The notes below the pieces were generated by a model that was not told where the DNA came from, did not search any database, and saw only the letters and a program-made list of their open reading frames with translations. Shown here piece by piece: positions 26,407-34,854 of a stretch of DNA of 64,000 bases. This DNA is from Nostoc foliaceum FACHB-393 (lineage in GTDB: Bacteria > Cyanobacteriota > Cyanobacteriia > Cyanobacteriales > Nostocaceae), in NCBI RefSeq assembly GCF_014698505.1, contig NZ_JACJTD010000012.1, positions 1 through 64,000 of the forward strand, in the 5' to 3' direction. Both the position numbers and the translations under genes were made by a program. Numbering within the stretch: the stretch's first letter is position 1; the number at the start of each line of letters is the position of its first letter.

Positions 26407-26796
26407 ATGCTGATCCAAAAACTAAACGACTGTGAAGAAATTATCGCTGGAGATGGAACTGTTCTGCGCGAACTGCTTCATCCTGACAAACAAGACATCA
26501 ACTTGCGTTACAGTTTGGCGTATGCGATCTTGCCGGTTGGCAAAACTTCGATTCCCCATTCCCTAAAGACTTCTGAGGTTTATTACATCATTAGCGGTGT
26601 TGGGGAAATGGCGATCGACAGTGAAGTTCGTCGCATTGAACCAGGTGATGCGGTTTACATTCCTCCAAATGCAATCCAGTTCCTTCACAACTACGGCAAC
26701 GAACCCATTGTTTTCGTTTGTCTAGTTGATCCAGCTTGGCGCAAAGAAGACGAAACGATTTATACCCCTGAAATTGAGGCAACCGGATCACTCTAA
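26407..26796 (+). CDS. Cupin-domain protein
   Basis: The 129-residue single-domain cupin has motif 1 IPHSLKTSEVYYIISGVGEM and motif 2 PGDAVYIPPNAIQFLHNYG. The His, Glu and His metal ligands are in place, so it probably binds a divalent metal. The start is ATG 26407; upstream in-frame ATG 26368 would read through sequence joined to the AraC remnant. The following NTF2-like gene starts 17 bp after its stop, which suggests co-transcription. The function is unknown. Confidence 0.85.
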   Translation: MLIQKLNDCEEIIAGDGTVLRELLHPDKQDINLRYSLAYAILPVGKTSIPHSLKTSEVYYIISGVGEMAIDSEVRRIEPGDAVYIPPNAIQFLHNYGNEPIVFVCLVDPAWRKEDETIYTPEIEATGSL

Positions 26797-26813
26797 TCTA
26801 ATCGCTCAAAACT

Positions 26814-27353
26814 ATGAATTCACAAACAGCTCAAACCACTACTACTGCTGACGAGTCCACAATCCGTACTTTCCATCGCCAGATGATTGATGCTTGGAAT
26901 CGAGGCAGCAGTGAAGACTTCGCTGCTCCGTTTAGCGAAACTGCCGATTTCATCGCGTTCGAGGGAACGCATCTCAAGGGTCGAAAAGAAATCGCTGCGT
27001 TTCATCAGCAAGCGTTCGACACAGTTATCAAAGGAACATGCCTGGAGGGTGAGGTGAATTTTGTCCGCTTCGTGAACTCGCAACTCGCGCTCATGCACGT
27101 AGTTATCAGGGTAATACTGCCCGGACAAACTGAAACTTCACCGTCACGAGATTCGCTACCGCTATACGTCGTAACGAAATGCGACGAAGGTTGGCAGATC
27201 GAAGGGTTGCTCAATACCCGGAAGTTAACGCTAGAACGTCAATTCTTCTTAGACGACTTTGACTCCCTGAGTGCAGAGGCTCAACGTCAAGTGACCGACC
27301 TCGTTGCAGGTCTCAAGCAGCGTCATCAAGCAGATCAATCATCGAGTTTTTAA
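26814..27353 (+). CDS. NTF2-like (SgcJ/EcaC-type) protein, copy A
   Basis: The 179-residue protein has a SgcJ/EcaC-type NTF2-like domain: IRTFHRQMIDAWNRGSSEDF, then LKGRKEIAAFHQQAFDTVIK and a LALMHVVIRVILPG strand. It starts at the ATG 17 bp after the cupin stop. It is a close duplicate of the gene at 34855: the first 225 bp differ at roughly one in ten positions, but 27040-27316 is identical to 35081-35357. The C-terminal eleven residues differ. Ligand and role are unknown. Confidence 0.85.
   Translation: MNSQTAQTTTTADESTIRTFHRQMIDAWNRGSSEDFAAPFSETADFIAFEGTHLKGRKEIAAFHQQAFDTVIKGTCLEGEVNFVRFVNSQLALMHVVIRVILPGQTETSPSRDSLPLYVVTKCDEGWQIEGLLNTRKLTLERQFFLDDFDSLSAEAQRQVTDLVAGLKQRHQADQSSSF
27040..27316 (+). 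repeat. 277-bp tract identical to 35081-35357
   Basis: Line-by-line comparison shows no difference between these tracts within two otherwise diverged paralogous genes about 8.04 kb apart in direct orientation. This is the signature of gene conversion or a recombination joint. Confidence 0.92.
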
Positions 27354-27528
27354 TAATGATCGCTGGTTGATCGGATTTCTGCCGAGATTGGCGACGAAAT
27401 TTTAGGGACACCTGGAACTTTACCTGCCGCTGCTACAGAAACGTAATGAATTCGTTGCAGACAGCAAAAGAGAAACTTTCAATGTCATTAGAACAGAATA
27501 GGACTTACGCATTGTAAGGAGTCATCCA

Positions 27529-28254
27529 ATGTCAACTTTTGTCTTAGTTCACGGCTCGTGGCACGATGGTTCTGCGTGGAACGCGGTTATCCAACATCTA
27601 GAAGCGAAAGGTCATCAGGCTTTTGCTCCCACAATTGCCGGACATGGAAAAGGCGCGAATAAAAACGTCAACCACGCTCAATGCACGCAATCGATCGTCG
27701 ATTACATTGTCGATAAAGACTTAACCGATATCGTCCTACTCGGACATAGTTTCGGCGGCAGCATTATTGCCAAAGTTGCTGAAGCCATTGGCTATCGGAT
27801 TCGACGGCTAATCTTTTTCAATGCCTTTGTCCTCAATGATGGTGAGAGCCTCAGAGACAACATCCCACCTGACACTCAAGCGTTATTCGACTCTCTAGCG
27901 AAAGAATCGGACGATAATACGATAACGATGCCATTTGAGATTTGGCGAGAAGCGTTTCTCAACGATGCTGACCTCGACCTGGCGAAATCGAGCTACGCGC
28001 AATTATCGCCTGAACCGTATCAACCGTTTATTGACAAATTAGACCTGAAGCAGTTTTACTCGCTGCCCATTCCCAAAAGCTACCTCTACTGTACAGAAGA
28101 CAATGTCTTACCTCAAAGGGAGGGGGGTTGGCATCCCAGGATGTCTAGCCGCTTGGGGCTATTTCGACTCGTGCAAATGCCGGGTAGTCATGAGGCGATG
28201 TTTTCTAATCCTATCGGTCTAGTAGAAAAGATTATTGTCGCAGGGCGCGACTAG
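27529..28254 (+). CDS. Alpha/beta hydrolase (methylesterase/EstC-like)
   Basis: This 241-residue cytoplasmic alpha/beta hydrolase begins directly with the oxyanion-loop strand FVLVHGSWHDGSAW. The nucleophile elbow GHSFGG, the late acidic region CTEDNVLP and the catalytic His in MPGSHEAMFS complete the triad. The layout matches the plant-MES/bacterial EstC group of small esterases. The start is ATG 27529, preceded by gtaaggagtcatcc. The 175 bp upstream shows no gene. Confidence 0.88.
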   Translation: MSTFVLVHGSWHDGSAWNAVIQHLEAKGHQAFAPTIAGHGKGANKNVNHAQCTQSIVDYIVDKDLTDIVLLGHSFGGSIIAKVAEAIGYRIRRLIFFNAFVLNDGESLRDNIPPDTQALFDSLAKESDDNTITMPFEIWREAFLNDADLDLAKSSYAQLSPEPYQPFIDKLDLKQFYSLPIPKSYLYCTEDNVLPQREGGWHPRMSSRLGLFRLVQMPGSHEAMFSNPIGLVEKIIVAGRD

Positions 28255-28408
28255 CCGCGAAAGTTGATCGCAGGCATCTGAACAAATCATCGTCCCGTGA
28301 ATTTTGCAGATGAACAGGGAAAAGACTATTGATAGCGATTGATAGCGATTCTAATTTCATCTAGATTTCCTTCTTCTTCAACATGTTCTCCTCATGTGGG
28401 TGATTTTT

Positions 28409-29350
28409 ATGGCTGTTTCTAATCAAAGTACTTCCATTGACATCGTTTGGCCCAGTTTGCCCTTAGCAGCTTGGCAGGATACCTATGCAACTCTCCATCT
28501 ATGGACGCAAGTCATCGGTAAAATCCGGTTGGCACTGGCACCTAAACTCAATCACTGGTGGCAATCTACTCTTTATGTCACACCGCGTGGACTAACAACT
28601 GCTTCAATCCCTTGCGGAACTCGTAACTTTCAAATTAGCTTTGATTTTCTCGACCATCAACTACAAATCGACACTAGCGACGGCATCGCTAAAAGAATTG
28701 CACTGTCTCCTCGCTCTGTGGCAGATTTTTACCAAATGGTGCTAACTACATTGAGCAACATCGGCATCGAAGTCCGAATCTGGACGATGCCGCAAGAAGT
28801 GTCAGAACCCATCCCGTTTGATCAGGACTATCAGCACGCAGCTTATGATCCAGAATATGCACAACGATTCTGGCAAATTCTTGTGCAAGTCGATCGCATC
28901 ATGACCGTCTTCCGTTCACAGTTTACTGGTAAATCCAGCCCTGTGCATTTCTTTTGGGGCAGCTTTGACTTGGCTGTGACCCGTTTCTCTGGTCGTCGTG
29001 CGCCAGAACATCCCGGTGGGGTTCCGAATATGGCAGATTGGGTCACGCGCGAAGCCTATTCACACGAAGTTAGTAGTTGCGGCTTTTGGCCAGGGGGTGG
29101 GTCAATTGTGGAGCCTGTTTTTTACGCTTACGCTTACCCTACGCCGGAAGGTTTCCGTGATTACCCGATCCAACCCAGAGAAGCTTTTTACAGCTCAGAG
29201 ATGCAAGAGTTTATCCTACCCTATGAAGCAGTGAGACAAGCTGACGATCCAGATGCAATGCTCCTTGCTTTTCTCCAAAGCACCTATGAAGCAGCAGCCA
29301 ACTTAGGACATTGGGATCGAGTCGCCTTGGAGCGTTCCCCAACTGTGTAA
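28409..29350 (+). CDS. DUF5996 family protein
   Basis: The 313-residue protein opens with WPSLPLAAWQDTYATLHLWT and contains FFWGSFDLAVTRFSGRRAP and REAYSHEVSSCGFWPGG, which I recognise as the DUF5996 family. Numerous His, Trp and Asp residues are conserved, but no reaction is known. There is no signal or membrane segment. ATG 28409 matches the start of relatives; ATG 28394 would add five residues. A short direct repeat (gatagcgattgatagcgatt) lies upstream near 28333. Confidence 0.8.
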   Translation: MAVSNQSTSIDIVWPSLPLAAWQDTYATLHLWTQVIGKIRLALAPKLNHWWQSTLYVTPRGLTTASIPCGTRNFQISFDFLDHQLQIDTSDGIAKRIALSPRSVADFYQMVLTTLSNIGIEVRIWTMPQEVSEPIPFDQDYQHAAYDPEYAQRFWQILVQVDRIMTVFRSQFTGKSSPVHFFWGSFDLAVTRFSGRRAPEHPGGVPNMADWVTREAYSHEVSSCGFWPGGGSIVEPVFYAYAYPTPEGFRDYPIQPREAFYSSEMQEFILPYEAVRQADDPDAMLLAFLQSTYEAAANLGHWDRVALERSPTV

Positions 29351-29398
29351 GGCTAACAAATTGCAAATTGCTAAAGCAGACAAGGAGCATACCCAAAA

Positions 29399-29998
29399 AT
29401 GGTTAAAGGTAGGTTAGAAGCATTCAGTGATGGGGTAATTGCTATTATCATCACCATTATGGTACTGGAGTTGAAAATACCTCATGAGTCAGATTTAGCT
29501 GCGCTACGTCTGCTGATTCCAACCTTTCTAAGCTATGTGTTGAGTTTCGTGCATATTGGTATCTACTGGAACAATCACCATCACCTGTTTCAAGCAGTCC
29601 GACAAGTGAATGGTTCAACTTTGTGGGCAAACCTACATTTGTTGTTCTGGTTATCATTATTTCCCTTTGTCACCGCATGGATGGGTGAAAATCACTTTGC
29701 TGCGTTGCCTGTGGCGCTTTATGCTGTGGTTCTATTGCTGGCTGCGATCCGAAGGAATCCCGTCAGAGTTATCGCCTACTTCACTCTGACCCGCACCCTT
29801 ATTTTTCACCACGGTCAAGATTCCACACTTGCGAACGCTCTGGGTCGGAATTTGAAAGGCAAGTTATCGGTCTTGATTTATGCAGGTTCAATTCCACTTG
29901 CTTTTGCAACCCCTTGGCTTGCATGTGCATTATACGTTCTGGTTGCAGTCCTGTGGCTCATTCCTGATCGCCGGATTGAAAAGACGTTGAACTCATAA
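29399..29998 (+). CDS. TMEM175-family potassium channel (DUF1211)
   Basis: The 199-residue integral membrane protein begins with the hallmark RLEAFSDGVIAIIITIMVLE, which holds the FSD motif and pore-lining isoleucines of bacterial TMEM175 channels. About six hydrophobic segments follow, with IYWNNHHHLF between helices 2 and 3. Bacterial members have a single 6-TM repeat and form tetramers that conduct K+ (family knowledge). The start is ATG 29399 after a spaced aaggag. Confidence 0.93.
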   Translation: MVKGRLEAFSDGVIAIIITIMVLELKIPHESDLAALRLLIPTFLSYVLSFVHIGIYWNNHHHLFQAVRQVNGSTLWANLHLLFWLSLFPFVTAWMGENHFAALPVALYAVVLLLAAIRRNPVRVIAYFTLTRTLIFHHGQDSTLANALGRNLKGKLSVLIYAGSIPLAFATPWLACALYVLVAVLWLIPDRRIEKTLNS

Positions 29999-30056
29999 AT
30001 GGTATTTGCTGGCACGGGCTGAATTTTCAGCACAAGGATGAAAGGAATTGATCGCT

Positions 30057-31154
30057 ATGAAAATTTTTTCTGATCACCCGCAAGAACGAAATCTGGACGA
30101 AGTGTTCGAGTCCGATCAATCGCGGTCAGACCTTCCTCGTAGGCGATGGCGATCGCTCTGGATCACCTCTAGTATCCTCGTCACAGGTGCGATCGCCATC
30201 GGCATCGTCACTGCGGCTTTCCAGTTTGGGCTGCCCTGGTGGATGCAGGCAGGAGACCACAATCATGTGTACAAAAGCGATATCGGTTCTCTGCGTTACC
30301 AGGTTCACCTTCCGCCTCAGTTTGATGGCACAATCAAACTGCCAGTGATCATGGCGATTCACGGCTGCGGAATGACGGGTTACGGATGGAACTCAATGAA
30401 GTCCACAACGCAGTTCAACCGCTTGGCTGACAGCGAAGGCTTCATCGTTGTCTACCCGACACAACGGATGTTTCGCAACATGATCAATTGCTGGAACTCG
30501 ACTGACCCACGAGAGCAGCACCGCTACAGCGGAGAACCGGCGCTTCTCGCTGGCGTTGCCCAACAGGTGGTCGAGGCGTACAATGCAAATCTAGCACAAG
30601 TACATGTCGCCGGTGCCTCATCGGGTGCGGGTGCTGCTGTTATTCTCGCCGTGACCTACCCCGATGTCTTCGCAACGGTGACATCGGTTGCAGGGGGCGA
30701 GTACGGACTGAACCAGGTGAACCCGGACAACCCTAATTCCACGCCACCAGACTACACTGCACGTCAGGCGTGGTCGCAGATGGGCGAGCGGGCGCGGCAG
30801 GTGCCACTACTCGTCATCCAAGGTGAGGAGGATGCCGTCGTTCCGCCCCTCGTTGCCACTCGGCTGGTTGCACACTGGACTGCGGTAAGTGATTTTGTTG
30901 ATGACGATCTGCTTAACGACAGCCTGAACCTACTCGAAAAGACGACAACGGTGCCTTCAGAACAGGGCAAGCATTCGTACACCCACACTACCATCACTGC
31001 GCCGGACGGTTCATCTCTCATTGAGTCGTATCTCGTCCAGGATATGGGACATGTCTGGCCAGGACCTGCTGGAGACGGTATTTATATCGATCATGCCGGT
31101 CCCGATGCCAGTGCCATTATCTGGAATTTTGCCAAGCGCCATCCGAAGTCGTAG
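30057..31154 (+). CDS. PHB-depolymerase-like secreted/anchored esterase
   Basis: This is a 365-residue esterase. Residues 1-30 are charged, and a hydrophobic segment at about 34-55 (ITSSILVTGAIAIGIVTAAF) anchors or exports it. The catalytic domain has the oxyanion motif IMAIHGCGMTG, the nucleophile elbow AGASSGAG, an acidic residue in IQGEEDAVVPP and His in VQDMGHVWPG, as in PHB depolymerase and feruloyl esterase families. ATG 30057 follows gaaaggaa. The first 33 codons have a decayed duplicate at 36632. The codon bias is GC-rich, unlike the preceding channel gene. Confidence 0.88.
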   Translation: MKIFSDHPQERNLDEVFESDQSRSDLPRRRWRSLWITSSILVTGAIAIGIVTAAFQFGLPWWMQAGDHNHVYKSDIGSLRYQVHLPPQFDGTIKLPVIMAIHGCGMTGYGWNSMKSTTQFNRLADSEGFIVVYPTQRMFRNMINCWNSTDPREQHRYSGEPALLAGVAQQVVEAYNANLAQVHVAGASSGAGAAVILAVTYPDVFATVTSVAGGEYGLNQVNPDNPNSTPPDYTARQAWSQMGERARQVPLLVIQGEEDAVVPPLVATRLVAHWTAVSDFVDDDLLNDSLNLLEKTTTVPSEQGKHSYTHTTITAPDGSSLIESYLVQDMGHVWPGPAGDGIYIDHAGPDASAIIWNFAKRHPKS

Positions 31155-31190
31155 TCAGTCGGGGCAACGTTTTGAAAGGAGTTCATCATC

Positions 31191-31925
31191 ATGTCTCAAG
31201 ATTCTTCTAACCACCTGCCGGACTTAGGAAAGACTGCCGCATCCTCGTCTCAACCTAACAAGGTTCCCCGTCCAGGTTTGCCCGAATGCATTGTTGGTCT
31301 TGTCGTCCTTTTCGTTGGGTTTGTGGGCGGCTCGCAACTCTCGCGGCTCGGACTCGATCCTGTGGTCTACGGACTGGTCTTCAGCGCTCTGTCTGGTATC
31401 GCTGGCATTGCAGGGTTTGCAGCCGCTGTGCTGCTACGCATTCGTTCCCTCAGACCCTTCGGCGTTCGTCGAACCACCCGGCGGTGGCTCCTCATTGGAG
31501 TCGGAGTCGGACTGGTTGCTTTCGTCCTCAAAGGACTGGCGATTCTGGTCTGGATTCAGATTACTGGGAACACCGAAAATATTCAGGGGGTGTACGCTCA
31601 GGGTGGCAGTGGCGGGGTGCTATCTCTGGTTCTGGCTACGGTGTTTTTTGGTTTTCTCACCCCCCTTGGCGAGGAGTTGCTCTTCCGGGGTGTGATCACT
31701 ACTGTTCTGCTCCGCTACAGTCGTCCGATTATCGCAGTCGTGGGCAGCACTTTGATCTTCGCGATCGCTCACGGCATCAATATCGTCTTTCCTGCGGCGG
31801 TGGTAGCAGGTCTTGCCACTGCCGAAATCTACCGCCGTAGTGGATCAGTCTGGACTGCTGTTGTCGTTCACGTCGTTTTCAACTTGCCCACAATTCCGGT
31901 GATGATAGCTGCTGGCATGGGCTGA
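31191..31925 (+). CDS. CPBP-family intramembrane metalloprotease (first of pair)
   Basis: The 244-residue protein has a soluble N-terminal 30 residues followed by about six hydrophobic helices. The CPBP (CAAX/Abi) motifs are present: EELLFRG (motif 1 Glu-Glu-x3-Arg), a His in FAIAHGINIVFP and HVVFN at the C terminus. Such glutamic intramembrane proteases include prenyl-protein endopeptidases and bacteriocin-immunity proteins. The ATG follows aaaggagttcatc. It shares an orientation with a second CPBP gene 28 bp downstream. Confidence 0.9.
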   Translation: MSQDSSNHLPDLGKTAASSSQPNKVPRPGLPECIVGLVVLFVGFVGGSQLSRLGLDPVVYGLVFSALSGIAGIAGFAAAVLLRIRSLRPFGVRRTTRRWLLIGVGVGLVAFVLKGLAILVWIQITGNTENIQGVYAQGGSGGVLSLVLATVFFGFLTPLGEELLFRGVITTVLLRYSRPIIAVVGSTLIFAIAHGINIVFPAAVVAGLATAEIYRRSGSVWTAVVVHVVFNLPTIPVMIAAGMG

Positions 31926-31953
31926 TAGGATGGATCATCTGGAGATTAAGCCA

Positions 31954-32745
31954 ATGGCAATTTTGAAACAATTCGGCATTTTATTTGTATTGGGTAGTGT
32001 GGGAATTGTGATGTCTACGATCGCGTCTATTCCTTTAGTCGAGGAACAGTTAGCGAAACTGTCTCCAGAAACACTGGAAAAATTGCCTCCACTGCGGATT
32101 TTAATGCTTCTGCAAGGACTACAGCTTACAGTTCTACTGGCAATCAGCATTCTGATCGGAATTGGTTGTGCCTATCGTGTTGGATTACGCTCCCATTTGA
32201 TTGATCATTGGGTGTTTCACATCGCTAAGTCTCCATCTTTTGCCGTTGAGATGAAGTGGAGCTTGGGTGTAGGTGCAGCGACGGCGATCGTTCTCTTGTT
32301 GCTCGATCAGTTGATGCAACCTGTCCTACCTGAAGCGCTACGGGCAGCCAATAATACAGAGCCAAGTGGGTTGAATTTGCTTACAGCAATGTTCTATGGC
32401 GGCATCACTGAGGAAATTCTGATGCGCTGGGGTTTAATGTCGCTGCTTGTTTGGATCGCGTGGAAAGGGCTAAAACAAGGCGTTACGTTGCCAAGTCAAG
32501 GGATTTACCAGGGTGCGATCGTTCTAGCCGCGTTGGTATTTGGACTACTACACCTGCCAGCGACTGCCGTGATCGTTTCCCTCACTCCAGTTGTGATTGT
32601 CCGAGCGATATTACTCAATGGGATTGCTGGCATTGCTTTTGGTTGGCTCTTTTGGCAATACTCGCTTGAGGCTGCGATGTTATCCCATGTCAGCGTTCAT
32701 GCCTTTTCCTTTGCTCTTAGTCTAATGCTTGCAAGATTTGTCTAA
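31954..32745 (+). CDS. CPBP-family intramembrane protease (second of pair)
   Basis: The 263-residue polytopic protein has the motif GGITEEILMRWGLMSLLVW; the Arg follows the Glu pair with the usual spacing but a Trp replaces the common Gly. The second motif is FGLLHLPA and the third LSHVSVHAF. It is only distantly similar to the gene before it, so this is not a recent tandem duplication. ATG 31954 is placed 10 bases after ggag; ATG 31930 is an alternative that would shorten the gap to 4 bp. The role is unknown. Confidence 0.85.
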   Translation: MAILKQFGILFVLGSVGIVMSTIASIPLVEEQLAKLSPETLEKLPPLRILMLLQGLQLTVLLAISILIGIGCAYRVGLRSHLIDHWVFHIAKSPSFAVEMKWSLGVGAATAIVLLLLDQLMQPVLPEALRAANNTEPSGLNLLTAMFYGGITEEILMRWGLMSLLVWIAWKGLKQGVTLPSQGIYQGAIVLAALVFGLLHLPATAVIVSLTPVVIVRAILLNGIAGIAFGWLFWQYSLEAAMLSHVSVHAFSFALSLMLARFV

Positions 32746-32789
32746 GCTTTTTTCTAAAGTGATTTCACGATTGCTTCACCTTAAACCGA

Positions 32790-32849
32790 TCCACTAGCTA
32801 TATCACGGGACAACCCTTAGCGATCGATGGTGGATATACAGCGAGTTGA
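32790..32849 (+). pseudogene. SDR C-terminal scrap
   Basis: The DNA between the CPBP gene and the next reading frame encodes SYITGQPLAIDGGYTAS and a stop, the C-terminal motif of classical SDRs (TGxxLxIDGGYTA). Nothing else of the gene remains. Confidence 0.85.
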
Positions 32850-32907
32850 TTGAAACAGTTCTATCTAGAACATGAAACTATAGCCCTCTACACACAAGGA
32901 TATTGCG

Positions 32908-33831
32908 ATGCGTAGACTCGTGAGTTCACCAGATGCCGTTGGCAACCTCACCTTTCAAGACACTGAAGTTCCTACTCCGAAGGCTAACGAGTGCTTGATT
33001 CGCGTCAAGGCATTTTCGATGAATCGGGGCGAATTGAAGCGATCGCAAAATGATCCACTGGGCACTCCAATTGGCTGGGATGTCGTTGGCGTTGTTGAAC
33101 AAACAGCACAGGACGGTAGTGGTCCACCCACAGGGACAAAAATTGTTGCCCTCTCTATCCGCTCGGAGGGCTGGGCAGAATATGTAGCAATTTCGACTCG
33201 CTTTCTGGCTATTATTCCCCAGAGCATATCACATACCGATGCGGCTACACTGTCCGTCGCAGGGTTAACAGCACTGTATGCAGTGGAAAAGGGATCTCGT
33301 TTACTAGGAAGTCGGGTGCTGATCACAGGGGCAACAGGGGGAGTGGGACTCTTCGCCATGCAGCTTGCTCGGATGATGGGAGCCAGCGTCGTTGCCCAAA
33401 TTCGTCAGCCAGCGCAAGAAGCATTTGTGCGAGATTACGGCGCGGATGAAGTGGTGGTGACCGAGATTGGGCAAGAAGCCGAGCAGTTCGCGCCTTATCG
33501 ACTGATTGTCGATGGAGTAGGAGGTGAATTGGTCGGGAAGCTAACTGCGTTTTTGGCTCAAGGAGGCACCTGCGTTTGTTATGGCAGTAGCAGCGGCAAC
33601 GAGATGAAGCTGTCCCTACCAGACTTCTATTTCGAGAATGGAGGACAGCGCACGCTTTAGGGGTTCACGCTGTATACCGAAGTAGAAATGGAAAGTGCTA
33701 GTTCTGGGCTGGCTCGTCTACTGAGGTTAGTTGAGCAGGGGCGGCTCAAAACGCACATCGATCGAGCAGTTTCATGGCGTGAAGCAGGCGTAACAGCGGC
33801 TGATTTGATCGGGCGCAGATTTTCAGGTTAA
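32908..33831 (+). pseudogene. Zinc-binding-dehydrogenase-like MDR gene with in-frame stop
   Basis: The frame of 307 codons shows a GroES-like domain (VKAFSMNRGELKRSQ, IGWDVVGVVE) and a Rossmann fold (ITGATGGVGLFAMQLARMMG) of the quinone-reductase group. At codon 251 (33658-33660) a TAG follows GGQRTL. The same frame continues without further interruption as GFTLYTEVEMESASSGLARL and ends RFSG at TAA 33829-33831, which is the normal family C terminus. It is therefore a single nonsense change in an otherwise full-length gene. The 250-residue product lacks the last helix and strand and is probably unstable. Confidence 0.88.
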
Positions 33832-33874
33832 GGCTGTGCTACATGTGGACTAATTGTTGTTCATCGGCTGAGTT

Positions 33875-34300
33875 ATGTCAGCCACACAGGAATATATTAT
33901 CGCTGAGCTTTATTTGCAAAAAATGAAACAATTTACCTTGTTTACTTTCCTGTATCTGGCGCTGGGAGTTTGTCTAACGGCGATCGCGCTTGGATACCCA
34001 AACCTGCCTTCGGGTCTTCAAACAAGCTTGTTCATTAGTGCAGGAGCGTCCTACATCGCTTGTATTCTCAGTACCTTTCCATTTTGGCGTGAGACAGCGA
34101 TTCGCTTCTATCGCAGGCGGAATTCAGCGGTAATTCTACCCTGGTTGGTGATTGGATTCAATATTGTTTGGATGCTCTGGGAAGTTCAGAGTCAGAACTG
34201 GGCAATGGAAGCCATTTTACAAGCGTTTTCGCGGCTAATAGTTGTCTTACTGTTTGCAGAAATCATTGTGATTACATGGCAAGTGAATTCTGAACATTAG
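33875..34300 (+). CDS. Small four-helix membrane protein of unknown function
   Basis: The 141-residue protein has four likely transmembrane segments: about 20-40 (LFTFLYLALGVCLTAIA), 48-66, 85-103 and 115-136. A cytoplasmic RFYRRR loop lies between helices 2 and 3. I do not recognise the family. It starts at ATG 33875 with no strong ribosome site and stands alone between a pseudogene and ridA. Confidence 0.65.
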   Translation: MSATQEYIIAELYLQKMKQFTLFTFLYLALGVCLTAIALGYPNLPSGLQTSLFISAGASYIACILSTFPFWRETAIRFYRRRNSAVILPWLVIGFNIVWMLWEVQSQNWAMEAILQAFSRLIVVLLFAEIIVITWQVNSEH

Positions 34301-34378
34301 GGTCTAAATCGGATGATGCCGAAACAAACTCGTTTCAGCAACGCGAGATAGAGTCAAACGTACTACATGAGGAACACC

Positions 34379-34780
34379 ATGAATAAGCCAAAGTTTTTTG
34401 TTACCCCTGGTTATGGGGAATATCTGTTAAATCAATTGCATTACTCACAAGCGGTAAAAATTGACAATCGAGTGGAGATATCAGGGCAAGGCGGCTGGGA
34501 TGACAATCTGCAAATTACCGAATCGCTTGCAGACGAGATTGCTCAGGCGTTCCGGAACGTCGAGCGAACCTTGGCGACGGCTGGTGCGGGTTGGGAGCAT
34601 GTGGTTCACGTTAATTCTTACCATGTTGGCGGGTTTCCCCCGGAGGTTAACGAAGTGATGTCCAAGCTATTTCGTCATTATATGCCGAACCACGCTCCGA
34701 TCTGGACACAGGTAGGAGTCGCGGCGCTTGGACTACCCACGATGCGGATTGAAATTCGCGTGACTGCAATTGTCCCGTGA
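34379..34780 (+). CDS. RidA-family (YjgF/YER057c) protein
   Basis: The 133-residue protein has the RidA fold: ISGQGGWDDNLQI, AFRNVERTLATAGAGWEHVV and the C-terminal MRIEIRVTAIV with the Arg that binds the imine carboxylate in active RidA. It would hydrolyse reactive 2-aminoacrylate-type enamines, or act on another carbonyl substrate in this variant, as the N-terminal half is longer than in Escherichia coli RidA. ATG 34379 sits just after tgaggaacacc; ATG 34367 is too close to the site. Confidence 0.88.
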   Translation: MNKPKFFVTPGYGEYLLNQLHYSQAVKIDNRVEISGQGGWDDNLQITESLADEIAQAFRNVERTLATAGAGWEHVVHVNSYHVGGFPPEVNEVMSKLFRHYMPNHAPIWTQVGVAALGLPTMRIEIRVTAIVP

Positions 34781-34854
34781 GTTTTGCAAGCGTTAATAAC
34801 ACAATTTATGCTGCTCGAAAACTGGTCTATCACTTAAAAGGAGAACTCAAGAGT

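Noticed and set aside
31286..31840. Long alternative-frame ORFs within the CPBP gene
   Set aside because: The true frame has membrane helices and CPBP motifs; the overlapping frames give Cys/Trp/Arg-rich sequences typical of shadows of GC-rich DNA.
33658..33660. Recoding of the in-frame TAG (pyrrolysine or suppression)
   Set aside because: Pyrrolysine machinery is not expected in cyanobacteria and no other recoded TAG is seen; a nonsense mutation is simpler.
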